Shown: positions 36,245 through 44,265 of the stretch, one piece after another | How positions within the stretch are numbered: the first letter of the stretch is position 1 | Layout: each line of letters begins with the position of its first letter | From: Verrucomicrobiota bacterium | Lineage (GTDB): Bacteria; Verrucomicrobiota; Verrucomicrobiia; Opitutales; UBA953 | Length of the DNA: 64,000 bases | Direction: 5' to 3' | Assembly: GCA_003569205.1 (NCBI GenBank) | Contig: BGOK01000010.1 | Location: 1 to 64,000 of the forward strand | Notes under the pieces: generated by a model | The model's database searches: none | What the model was told of the DNA's origin: nothing | What the model saw: only the letters and a program-made list of their open reading frames with translations | Translations under genes and position numbers: made by a program

Positions 36245-38437
36245 TTAGCGGAGGAACGCCTCGTGGAGGCCGCCGTCGACCGTGATGATTTGGCCGGTCG
36301 TCTTGCTGAGGCGATTAGTCACGAGGAGGAAATAGGCTTCAGCCTGGTCGGCAGGGGTGATGGGGTTCTTGGTCAGGGTCCGATCGGCGTAGAAGCGGGA
36401 GAGCTTCGTAGTCAGCGAGTCGGATGCCTCATCATCGGTGTAAGGAATGTTATACTTCGCAAGCGACGCAATCACTCGGTCGCGCGGGAACATGGCCGAA
36501 CCTTGGACGACGGTCGCCGGGGCGACGCCGTTGACACGAACCAGCGGGGAAAGCTCCATCGCCAATTCGCGGACGAGGTGGTTGGCCGCAGCCTTCGAGG
36601 TATCATAGGCAACCGAGCCCTTCTTGGCCACTGCGGCATTAGCGCTCGTGGTCAGGACGAGGTTACCGCGGAGGCCCTGTTCTTTCCAGGTCTTAAAGGC
36701 TTCGTCCGCGACGAGGTAGCTGCCCGTGACATTGAGGGCGAAGGTGAGAGCCCACTTGTCGTCGGGGATGTGACCAGTGGTATCCGGCGAGACGAAGATA
36801 CCAGCCGTCACGCAGATGGAGTCGAAGCAACCGTAGGCGAGGGCGACCTGATCCAGCATCTTGCGAATCGAAGCGCGGTCCATGATGTCGCCGCCGAGGC
36901 CGATGGCTGGGCCGCAATTTGAGAGACCCGTGCCGGCAACGCCGATACCGACGCCATACTTATCGGTGATTTCCTTGGCCGTGGCTTGCGCAGCTTCGAC
37001 GTTCTTGTCGACGCAGACGATATGGGCGCCTTCCTTGACGAGGCGGTGGGCGGTTTCCTTACCAATGCCCGAGCCGGCACCGACGACGATGATGACCTGA
37101 CGGGCGAGTTCCTTCTCAGCCGGCATGCGCTTGAGTTTGGCTTCTTCCAAGAGCCAATACTCGATGTCGAAAGCTTCCTGCTGCGGCAGCGAGACGTATT
37201 CATCAATCGCTTCTGCACCGCGCATGACTTCGACGGCACAGTTATAGAATTCAGCCGTGACGCGGGATTCGGACTTATCCTTACCCCAAGCGATCATGCC
37301 GAGACCAGGGATGAGAACGACGGTCGGGTTCGCATCGCGCATAGCGGGCGAGTTCGCACGCTTACAGGCGTTGTAATAAGCGGCGTAGTCCTTGCGATAC
37401 TGCTCGAGGGCAGCGACCAGCTTGGCCTTGAGGGCCGCGACGTCTTCGGACTGCGGATTCCAAGCGACATAGAGGGGCTTGATCTTCGTGCGAAGGAAGT
37501 GGTCTGGGCAGGAGGTGCCGAGTTCGGCGAGGCGCGGGGCATCGACCGAGTTGACGAAACGGAGGATCTTCGCGTCGTCCTGGATCGTGCCGACGAAGCG
37601 CTTCTCCTGGGAGACTTGACCGCGCAGCCAAGGCAGGATGGCCGAGAGGGTGGCGTGCCGCTGCTCGGTTTCGAGCGTCTGGTACTTGGCGCCGCCGAAG
37701 GCCTTGGCGTCGCCGCCCTTGGCCTGGTACTTGCCATCGATGTAGGCCGACGCCTGTTCGATCATGGCCAAAGTCAGCTCGTAGCAGGCCTTATCGTCGT
37801 CCGCCCAGGAGATGAAGCCGTGCTGGCCCATCATGATAGCTTTGATGTCTGGCTGGGCGCGGGAAATATCCTGCATGGCGAGGCCGAGTTCGAAGCCCGG
37901 GCGCATCCACTTCACGTAGGCCATCTTTCCGGCGAAGATCTGCTTGGTCAGGGCCTCGCAGTTCTTAGAAGCTGCGATTGAGATAATCGCATTAGGGTGC
38001 ATGTGGTCGACATGCTTACCTGGTAGGAAGCTGTGCAGCGGGGTATCAATCGAAGACGCGCGGGGGTTAAGATTGAACGTGGTGTGGTTATACATCGCCA
38101 CCATGTCATCCTCGGCCTGGGACTTCAGGCCCTTGTCAGCACGTGCGGCATAGACCGCCTGGAGGCTGATGAGCTTATCCTGATAGAGAGAGGAGAAATT
38201 CTCACGGAGGCTGGTGCGCAGGTCACCGCCCGAACCCTTGACCCAGAGCACTGGGGTTTCCTTGCCAGTCAGGGGGTCCTTTTCAACAATCTTGGAGGAG
38301 GTGTTGCCGCCGCCCGTGTTGGTAATGCGCTGATCGGCGCCCAACTGATTGGAGCGGTAGATTAGGCGGGCCACCGGATCGAGTTTCGCCGCTTCGGCGT
38401 CGTTCCAGAGGTGGGAGACGTGCTTGTAGGTATACAT
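36245..38437 (-). CDS. bifunctional class II aldolase / short-chain dehydrogenase (RhaEW type)
   Basis: A 730-residue fusion. The N-terminal part (about 1-430) is a class II aldolase: NTGGGNTSSKI, zinc ligands in HVDHMHPNAIISI and MMGQHGFISW. The C-terminal part (about 440-730) is an SDR: VIIVVGAGSGIGKETAHRL and the YxxxK of VAYDTSKAAANHLV. Fused proteins of this kind cleave rhamnulose-1-phosphate (or fuculose-1-phosphate) to DHAP and L-lactaldehyde, then oxidise lactaldehyde. It is the last gene of the operon, 43 bases after the kinase. The choice between rhamnulose and fuculose is not settled by sequence. Confidence 0.9.
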   Translation of the reverse strand: MYTYKHVSHLWNDAEAAKLDPVARLIYRSNQLGADQRITNTGGGNTSSKIVEKDPLTGKETPVLWVKGSGGDLRTSLRENFSSLYQDKLISLQAVYAARADKGLKSQAEDDMVAMYNHTTFNLNPRASSIDTPLHSFLPGKHVDHMHPNAIISIAASKNCEALTKQIFAGKMAYVKWMRPGFELGLAMQDISRAQPDIKAIMMGQHGFISWADDDKACYELTLAMIEQASAYIDGKYQAKGGDAKAFGGAKYQTLETEQRHATLSAILPWLRGQVSQEKRFVGTIQDDAKILRFVNSVDAPRLAELGTSCPDHFLRTKIKPLYVAWNPQSEDVAALKAKLVAALEQYRKDYAAYYNACKRANSPAMRDANPTVVLIPGLGMIAWGKDKSESRVTAEFYNCAVEVMRGAEAIDEYVSLPQQEAFDIEYWLLEEAKLKRMPAEKELARQVIIVVGAGSGIGKETAHRLVKEGAHIVCVDKNVEAAQATAKEITDKYGVGIGVAGTGLSNCGPAIGLGGDIMDRASIRKMLDQVALAYGCFDSICVTAGIFVSPDTTGHIPDDKWALTFALNVTGSYLVADEAFKTWKEQGLRGNLVLTTSANAAVAKKGSVAYDTSKAAANHLVRELAMELSPLVRVNGVAPATVVQGSAMFPRDRVIASLAKYNIPYTDDEASDSLTTKLSRFYADRTLTKNPITPADQAEAYFLLVTNRLSKTTGQIITVDGGLHEAFLR

Positions 38438-38480
38438 AGTGCTTGGCTGGTAAAGGCAGGGAAGGGAGGCTTAAGCAGGT

Positions 38481-39950
38481 TTATGACTTCTTTAAACCAT
38501 TAAACTTCACTAAGGCGTCGAGCCAATCGAGCGTCGGATTGGGTTTGTAAGTCACTACTTCAAAGGACTTTCGGACCACTCCGCGGAGGGCATCGAGGTT
38601 CTTTAACTCCTTCATCGCGACGGCTTGGACGAGAATATTACCCGCGGCGGTGGCTTCGACCGGGCCAGCGATGACCGTCCGGCCCGTGGCGTCAGCCGTG
38701 GCTTGGTTCAGGAGTGCATTACGGCAACCACCGCCGACGATGTACAAAGTCGAGAGCTTACGGCCTGTTAGTTTCTCGATGCCGTCCATCTCGACACGGT
38801 AAAGGAGAGCGAGCGACTCCAGTACGCAGCGGGCAATCTCGCCATGGGTTTGGGGGACGGGCTGCTTCGTCTCGCGGCAGAAATCTTGGACCTTCTTCAC
38901 CATATCACCGCGCTTGGCGAAGCGCACGTCATCCGGACGAATGAAGCTACGGAGCGCTGGAGCCTTCAGGGCGAGCTTGACGATCTCGCCGTAGTCGGAA
39001 ACTTCCCCGCGCTCCAGCCACTCACGGCGGCATTCCTGGAGGACCCACAGGCCCACGAGGTTTTTGAGGAAGCGGGTCGTGCCCGCAAAGCCGACTTCGT
39101 TCGTATACTTCGCCTCCCGTACGGTCTCGTTAACGAGAGGCTTCGGAAGTTCGACGCCCAGCAGGGACCAAGTACCCGAAGAGAGGTAAGCCCAATCGTC
39201 ACCCTTTGTGGCCGGCACCGCGGCGACGGCGGCGGCGGTGTCGTGCGCGCACGTCGTGACGACCTCGGCAGACTTGAGGCCGGTTTCCTTGCTTAGGTAA
39301 GGCAGCAGTTTCCCAAGCTTCGTGCCCGGAGCCACCGGCTTCGGGAAGATGTGCTTGGGGATGCCGAGCTTCTTGAGCACCGGCCAAGCCCAGTCGCGCT
39401 TACGGGTATCCCATAACTGACTCCCAGAAATGAGCGTCTCTTCGGCCCGGGCTTGGCCCGTGAGCAGCCAAGTGATGTAATCGCCGATGAGCAGGAACTT
39501 GTCGGCAAACGCCAGCATCTCGGGACGATTCTCCACATCGTCAAACAGCTGATAAAGCGTGTTGATAGAAATAGACGCAATGCCCGTGCCTTCGAATAAC
39601 TGCTTCTGCGAGAACTTCTTCATCGCCTTATCAAAGGACTTAAAGCTGCGCTCGTCGCGATAGGTATAGGGCAGGGATAGCATCGGACCATCGCCCTTGA
39701 GTAAGACGTAGTCGACGCCCCAGGAGTCGCAGGCGATTGACCGGATCGGCCCGAGCTTGGCCCCCTTGGCCAAACCAATCCGAATTTCTCGGAAGATACG
39801 GACAATATCCCAGCGCAAGGTACCGTTGGCGGTGATGGCACCATTGGCGAAGCGGTGAATCTCCTTCATCGTGAGCTTACCGCCCTTAAGGGTCCCGAAG
39901 ATCACGCGGCCGGATTCGGCGCCGAGGTCGATGGCAAGGTAGTTGGACAT
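38481..39950 (-). CDS. rhaB: rhamnulokinase-like FGGY carbohydrate kinase
   Basis: FGGY kinase of 489 residues that phosphorylates L-rhamnulose or a related deoxyketose. MSNYLAIDLGAESGRVIFGTL is the RhaB-type N-terminus. ACDSWGVDYVLL, TCAHDTAAAVAAVPA and YLSSGTWSLLGVELP are family motifs. The C-terminal ATP-site segment is LYIVGGGCRNALLNQATAD. It lies between the class II aldolase and the bifunctional aldolase/dehydrogenase. No isomerase (RhaA or FucI type) or transporter is in the window. Confidence 0.92.
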   Translation of the reverse strand: MSNYLAIDLGAESGRVIFGTLKGGKLTMKEIHRFANGAITANGTLRWDIVRIFREIRIGLAKGAKLGPIRSIACDSWGVDYVLLKGDGPMLSLPYTYRDERSFKSFDKAMKKFSQKQLFEGTGIASISINTLYQLFDDVENRPEMLAFADKFLLIGDYITWLLTGQARAEETLISGSQLWDTRKRDWAWPVLKKLGIPKHIFPKPVAPGTKLGKLLPYLSKETGLKSAEVVTTCAHDTAAAVAAVPATKGDDWAYLSSGTWSLLGVELPKPLVNETVREAKYTNEVGFAGTTRFLKNLVGLWVLQECRREWLERGEVSDYGEIVKLALKAPALRSFIRPDDVRFAKRGDMVKKVQDFCRETKQPVPQTHGEIARCVLESLALLYRVEMDGIEKLTGRKLSTLYIVGGGCRNALLNQATADATGRTVIAGPVEATAAGNILVQAVAMKELKNLDALRGVVRKSFEVVTYKPNPTLDWLDALVKFNGLKKS

Positions 39951-39985
39951 GGGAAGCAGGAAGGGGAGGGGGAGCGAAAGGGCAA

Positions 39986-40741
39986 TTAGAGCCCGAGCAT
40001 CTTTTGACGATAATGCTCATCGGGCCGGCCAGCGATGCGCTCGCACTGCGCAGCGGTCAAGAAAACCGGGCCGCCGAGGGCGGCAGCGCCAACAAAGATC
40101 TCGGCGGCTTTTTCGGCCATGAGCAGGGAACCAAGGACGGCTTTCGGGGACGGGCCGACAGCGATGATACCGTGGTTTTGGAGTAAGATGATTTTGGGCT
40201 CACGGCCCGTGCGCTGGACGAAGGCATGCACCTCGCGGCGAATCGATTGAGCCAGGCCGAGACCAGGCTCCGCGTAAGGCACGAAGACCGATTCAATGCC
40301 GCACATCACGATCTCATCTGGGCAGGCGCGGCGCTCAGCATAGTCACGCGCCCGGGGCGAACAGAGAATTTGATTCACCGCAATGGCGTGGACATGGCCA
40401 ACACAAGCGACGCCAGGTAAAGTCAAAAGGTACGCATGGAAGAGGGCCTCAATGGAAGGCTTCTTGGCGGCTTCGCTCATGCGGGAGGCGAATAGGATGT
40501 TGTCGATTTCCGTATCCGTGGCGGCGGTCGCATCCAAGAGCGGCAATAAGCGATCAAAGCGGCAAGTCGTCAGGTCGGCGGGTTGGAGCGAGGCGAGGTT
40601 GGAGCCGGAAGCCTTGACCGCGAAAGTCTGCTCATCGAGGCGCAGGGAAGTATTACCTTCACCCAAAATAGCCATCCGCAGCCGCTCACCCCCCAGAGCA
40701 TGGGAAAGGTCTAACAAGGACTGAAGGGCGTCTTGTGACAT
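39986..40741 (-). CDS. class II aldolase/adducin family protein (fuculose-phosphate aldolase-like)
   Basis: Stand-alone class II aldolase of 251 residues. The phosphate-binding GEGNTSLRL, KASGSNLASL, the Glu in KPSIEALFHAYLL, zinc ligands in CVGHVHAIAVNQ and LLQNHGIIAVG are all in place. It would cleave an L-ketose-1-phosphate, giving DHAP and an aldehyde. Because the operon also encodes an aldolase module within the fusion protein, the two may serve different sugars (for example fuculose-1-phosphate and rhamnulose-1-phosphate). That split is inference. It is 27 bases from the regulator gene and 35 from the kinase. Confidence 0.87.
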   Translation of the reverse strand: MSQDALQSLLDLSHALGGERLRMAILGEGNTSLRLDEQTFAVKASGSNLASLQPADLTTCRFDRLLPLLDATAATDTEIDNILFASRMSEAAKKPSIEALFHAYLLTLPGVACVGHVHAIAVNQILCSPRARDYAERRACPDEIVMCGIESVFVPYAEPGLGLAQSIRREVHAFVQRTGREPKIILLQNHGIIAVGPSPKAVLGSLLMAEKAAEIFVGAAALGGPVFLTAAQCERIAGRPDEHYRQKMLGL

Positions 40742-40768
40742 GACCAGGGGCGTCCGCAGTGGACGAAC

Positions 40769-41545
40769 TTAGGCGGTGAGAACGTGGTCGGGAGCCATCT
40801 TAACCTTAGCCTGCACGACATCGGCTACATCAGCGTCCGTCACTAAAAATAGCGTGGATACGTCGCGGGTCACCGCACAGGGACCGCCTCGGCCAAGCTT
40901 TACCTTGTTCATGCAGATCAAGACTTCATCACTGCGACGGATAACCTCACGCTGTTGGTGAGAAATATCACGCTGCGAATTCCAAAGACCGTTCTCGTCG
41001 ATGCCTTCAGCGCCGAGGAGCGCCACATCGAAATTCCAGCGGGCAACTTCTTCGAGCGTACGATCGCCAGCGACCATCGCGTGACGCGTCAGGAACAAGC
41101 CGCCAGGAATGTAGACCTCGACGCCGGGGAGAGAGGAAATTAATTGCGCCGTCGGGAGACAGGTCGTGACAATCTGTAAATCTGGGGTGCCAGAAGCAGC
41201 GATGGCTTCAGCGGCAAAAAAGATGGTTGAACCCGAGTCGAGATAGACCGTCATCCCGGCCTTGACGCGGGATGCCGCCTTATTGCCGATCTTGCGCTTA
41301 GCTTCGGCGTCTTCGACCTTACGATCATCGAGCGGCGGAAAGTTGCGGTTGAAGTCGGACAGTGCGCCCCCATGCGTACGCGTGATGCGTCGCTGATTTT
41401 CTAATTCCGTGAGGTCGCGGCGGGCAGTGGCCTCGGACACATTAAACTGTTTGCAGATTTCGAGCACCGGCACGTAACCGACCTTACTCAGTAACTTGGC
41501 GATGGCTTCACGACGGGCTTCAATGATATGGCGGGCGACTTTCAT
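40769..41545 (-). CDS. DeoR family transcriptional regulator
   Basis: A 258-residue DeoR-family repressor. The N-terminal winged HTH is ARREAIAKLLSKVGYVPVLEICKQFNVSEATARRDLTELE (positions about 9-48), and ITRTHGGAL follows. The C-terminal DeoRC sensor domain (VYLDSGSTIFFAAEAI, MVAGDRTLEEV, LLGAEGIDENG) binds a phosphorylated sugar intermediate. It is first in the operon with the class II aldolase, kinase and bifunctional enzyme, so it probably regulates its own operon. A perfect inverted repeat 72-91 bases upstream is a candidate operator. Confidence 0.92.
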   Translation of the reverse strand: MKVARHIIEARREAIAKLLSKVGYVPVLEICKQFNVSEATARRDLTELENQRRITRTHGGALSDFNRNFPPLDDRKVEDAEAKRKIGNKAASRVKAGMTVYLDSGSTIFFAAEAIAASGTPDLQIVTTCLPTAQLISSLPGVEVYIPGGLFLTRHAMVAGDRTLEEVARWNFDVALLGAEGIDENGLWNSQRDISHQQREVIRRSDEVLICMNKVKLGRGGPCAVTRDVSTLFLVTDADVADVVQAKVKMAPDHVLTA

Positions 41546-41616
41546 GGGGGTGCCGATTTATGCTCGATAACTCTCAAGCAATCAATAACGCAGTTCCAGT
41601 CGGTTTGGCCCAAGTG

Positions 41617-41636
41617 GTATATTTCGCACAATATAC
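41617..41636. promoter_or_regulatory. perfect inverted repeat, candidate DeoR operator
   Basis: GTATATT-tcgcac-AATATAC, a 7-bp perfect palindrome with a 6-base centre, in the AT-rich gap upstream of the DeoR-family gene. The left half contains the TTTCG core seen in several DeoR-family operators. It would overlap a plausible minus-strand promoter. The link to this regulator is inferred from position only. Confidence 0.5.
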
Positions 41637-41677
41637 ATTATGTCTAATTGCTAAATAGTCAGTAAATAAGGGGTCGG

Positions 41678-41695
41678 ATACCATGTTTATGGTAT
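41678..41695. promoter_or_regulatory. inverted repeat upstream of the amidase gene
   Basis: ATACCA-tgttta-TGGTAT, a 6-bp perfect stem 55 bases before the amidase start. A related sequence in opposite orientation, CCATAAACCATG, overlaps the amidase start codon at 41742-41753. Together they could be a binding-site pair for the plus-strand gene. No regulator can be assigned. Confidence 0.3.
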
Positions 41696-41750
41696 TGTCT
41701 TGGGGGTTTATACGGGGTCGATTATTTAGATAAATATCAGGCCATAAACC

Positions 41751-42644
41751 ATGACTCCCTCATATTTAAAGCGTTTAGCAGTGCTGTGTTCGATTTTAGC
41801 CATCTCTGGTTGCGGCACCACCTCGTCCAAAGACTCCGGCGGGACGTCGGATGGCTTGTTGGTCGTTAATCCGAAGCTTTCCATCATTCAAGGTCCAGCC
41901 TCGGCGGGGGTTGAGGCCCGCAAGCAGCCTATCTCGATCCTAGTGCTCCACCATACCGCCTCATCCCTGCCCTCTGCCCTCGATACCCTCCAGGGGCGGA
42001 CCAAGGGACACAAGGTCGGCGTCCACTACCTGGTGAGTGCCGAGGCACCCAAGGCGCGCATCTTCCGGATGTGTCCCGACTCCCTTGCCGCGTTCCATGC
42101 CGGCAAAAGCGCCTGGGGAAAATTCGAGAGCCTAAACCAGTCGTCGCTGGGCATCGAGATCGTTAATTACGACGGCAATATTAACCCATACCCACAACCG
42201 CAGGTTGAAGCCGTCCTCGCGCTAGCGCAGCACTTGGTGACCACCCACCAGATTAGCCCAGAAAATGTGGTCGCGCATTCCGACATCGCCGTCGGTCGCA
42301 AGATTGATCCCGGTTCGTTATTCCCTTGGGAATATTTTGCCGCTAACGGCGTTGGTGCTTGGCCTGATGCTAAAGATGTTCAGGTGTTCCGCATCTTGCT
42401 GAAATCCAAGAAGCTTACGAACCCGGAAATCCAGCAACTGCTGCGGGCCTACGGCTATCGTCTGGATGACAATACAGATAAGACGTTGGGTCTAGCCATC
42501 GAGGCGTTTCAACGCCACTTCCGCGCGGCCAAGGTCGATGGCGTGGCGGACGACGATACGGTCGCCATCCTGCAAGCTTTGGTGAAGAAGTACCGTAGCG
42601 CCCCTGCGAAAGCCGCCACCCCTGCCCCGTCCCGCCGAGTGTAG
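41751..42644 (+). CDS. N-acetylmuramoyl-L-alanine amidase lipoprotein with peptidoglycan-binding domain
   Basis: A 297-residue exported cell-wall hydrolase. The signal peptide ends in the lipobox LAISGC (Cys at about 21). The Amidase_2 domain has ISILVLHHTASSLPS with the first zinc His, then VGVHYLVSAEAPKARIF, SSLGIEIVNYDG and VAHSDIAVGRKIDPG with the second His. The C-terminal PG_binding_1 domain includes IQQLLRAYGYRLDDNTDKTL and DDDTVAILQALVKKY. It would cut the amide between MurNAc and L-Ala, as in AmiD-type recycling enzymes. It is transcribed away from the DeoR gene. Confidence 0.9.
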   Translation: MTPSYLKRLAVLCSILAISGCGTTSSKDSGGTSDGLLVVNPKLSIIQGPASAGVEARKQPISILVLHHTASSLPSALDTLQGRTKGHKVGVHYLVSAEAPKARIFRMCPDSLAAFHAGKSAWGKFESLNQSSLGIEIVNYDGNINPYPQPQVEAVLALAQHLVTTHQISPENVVAHSDIAVGRKIDPGSLFPWEYFAANGVGAWPDAKDVQVFRILLKSKKLTNPEIQQLLRAYGYRLDDNTDKTLGLAIEAFQRHFRAAKVDGVADDDTVAILQALVKKYRSAPAKAATPAPSRRV

Positions 42645-42676
42645 TTAGCCCACGCTTACAGCGAACCGTAGTTTGC

Positions 42677-44260
42677 TTAGCGCCTGAGACGGAGCTTCCG
42701 GAGCAAACGTTCGCCGAAGCCTAGCACCATGTCGCGTTCGGGGTATTTCCACCAAACCAGCAAAGCCGCGTAGAGCGCCGCGGCGAGGCCTCCCGCTATG
42801 GCCATGGAGAGGAGGAGATTAACTTTCGTATTCAACCAAAGTTCCGCTAACCGGTAGACAAACCCAAAGCCTTGGTAAGCGACAATCCCCATGAGGAGAG
42901 ATCCGCCCAAGGCCTGCAGGAAGGGCTTCGTCAGATTCTCCGTCAGGAAGGACGGCGCGGTGAGGCGCAACTTCCGGCGCAGTAGGAAATACTGCACCAC
43001 GGCTGAGGTAGCGTTAGCGACGGCCAGTCCTTCAATGCCATAGCCTTGTACGACCGCTACAATCGAACCGGTGATGTTAATCCCGACGGCCCACAGGGCG
43101 ACCCGGAAGGTGGCTTGGGTCTGGCCCGCGACGTTCAACGCCCTCGTCACCATCGAAATCATCGCATGGAAAGGCATCGCCAAGGCGAAGAGGACCAACA
43201 CTGAACGGGTCTTGGCGCAGTCTTCGGCGGAGAAGCGTCCAAACTCAAAGAGGAGCCGGATAATCTGTTCGGAATAAACGGCGAGGCCGATGGCCGCACC
43301 GATATTGATCGCGAGAATCAGGCGCATCCCCCGAGCGTAGTTACGCCCCATCGCGGCATTATCCTTTTCCACGAAAGCGGTCGCCATGGCCGGGAACATC
43401 ACCGTGGCGATAGCCGTCGAGAACAGCCCAATCGGGAGCTCGACGATACGGTTAGCGATGTAGTAATACGTCAGGGAGGAGCCCGCTAGGTCGAACGCCA
43501 AAGATCGCGAAATCAAAAAGTTAATCTGCAGGATGCCGGCCCCTAAAGCGGCGGGGATGAAGGCGACCCGCAGGGCTTGCCAGGCGGCGGCGTCGGCCCG
43601 CACCGGCGTACTCCGCCAGCCGGCTTGATGGAGACCCCACATCGGAATCAATAGCTGGAGCGTGCCACCGGCCAAGGTGCCGAAGCACAACCAACGCGCG
43701 CGGCCCAAATCGCCATCTCCGAGATAATACCCGAAGAAGCCTAACCCTAAAATCATGCAGACGTTGAGAGCCGACGAAGCAATCTCTGCCAAACCGAAAC
43801 GGCCACTCAAGTTAACGGCGGAGGTGAACAGTGCCGCCACGCAGATGAGCGGCATATACGGCATACACCACGCGGTGAACTCGGCGGAGTTCACATAACG
43901 TGGATCCTTGAAGAGCATCATCGCCAGCAGCGAAAGGCCGATGCAGACGAGCGTGATGCCCAAGAGCCACGGAAGGATTTTCTGCAGAACGTAGTTCAGG
44001 AAGGCATGCGATGCCGGGCGGCCATGCTTCACTTCGATTTCCGCCAAGACCGGGACCGTCGCCGCCGTCAGGGCACCCTCGCCGAGCAGGCGGCGAAAGA
44101 GGTTCGGAATCTGAAAGGCAAAAAGGAACGCCGCGCCAATCGCACTGGCGCCGAAGAAGGCGGCAATCAGCTGGTCGCGAAAGAGCCCTAGCACACGCGA
44201 TACCATCGTCCAGGAGGCCGTCTTGGCCATATCCTGATACTGGCGCGTCTGCTCGGACAT
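42677..44260 (-). CDS. murJ: lipid II flippase MurJ
   Basis: Integral membrane protein of 527 residues with about 14 helices. It flips lipid II to the periplasm for peptidoglycan synthesis. RVLGLFRDQLIAAFFGASAI and NLFRRLLGEGALTAATVPVL match the MurJ N-terminus with its conserved Arg residues. KDPRYVNSAEFTAW and YYIANRIVELPIGLFSTAIA are in later helices. It is 5 bases downstream of hisS. Together with UppP and the mre cluster it makes this half of the window rich in wall-synthesis genes. Confidence 0.95.
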   Translation of the reverse strand: MSEQTRQYQDMAKTASWTMVSRVLGLFRDQLIAAFFGASAIGAAFLFAFQIPNLFRRLLGEGALTAATVPVLAEIEVKHGRPASHAFLNYVLQKILPWLLGITLVCIGLSLLAMMLFKDPRYVNSAEFTAWCMPYMPLICVAALFTSAVNLSGRFGLAEIASSALNVCMILGLGFFGYYLGDGDLGRARWLCFGTLAGGTLQLLIPMWGLHQAGWRSTPVRADAAAWQALRVAFIPAALGAGILQINFLISRSLAFDLAGSSLTYYYIANRIVELPIGLFSTAIATVMFPAMATAFVEKDNAAMGRNYARGMRLILAINIGAAIGLAVYSEQIIRLLFEFGRFSAEDCAKTRSVLVLFALAMPFHAMISMVTRALNVAGQTQATFRVALWAVGINITGSIVAVVQGYGIEGLAVANATSAVVQYFLLRRKLRLTAPSFLTENLTKPFLQALGGSLLMGIVAYQGFGFVYRLAELWLNTKVNLLLSMAIAGGLAAALYAALLVWWKYPERDMVLGFGERLLRKLRLRR

Positions 44261-44265
44261 CGGGA

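Noticed and set aside
36134-37981. Long plus-strand open frames opposite the aldolase/dehydrogenase gene
   Set aside because: They mirror a clearly conserved gene in GC-rich DNA, have no recognisable motifs and no separate promoter or ribosome site.
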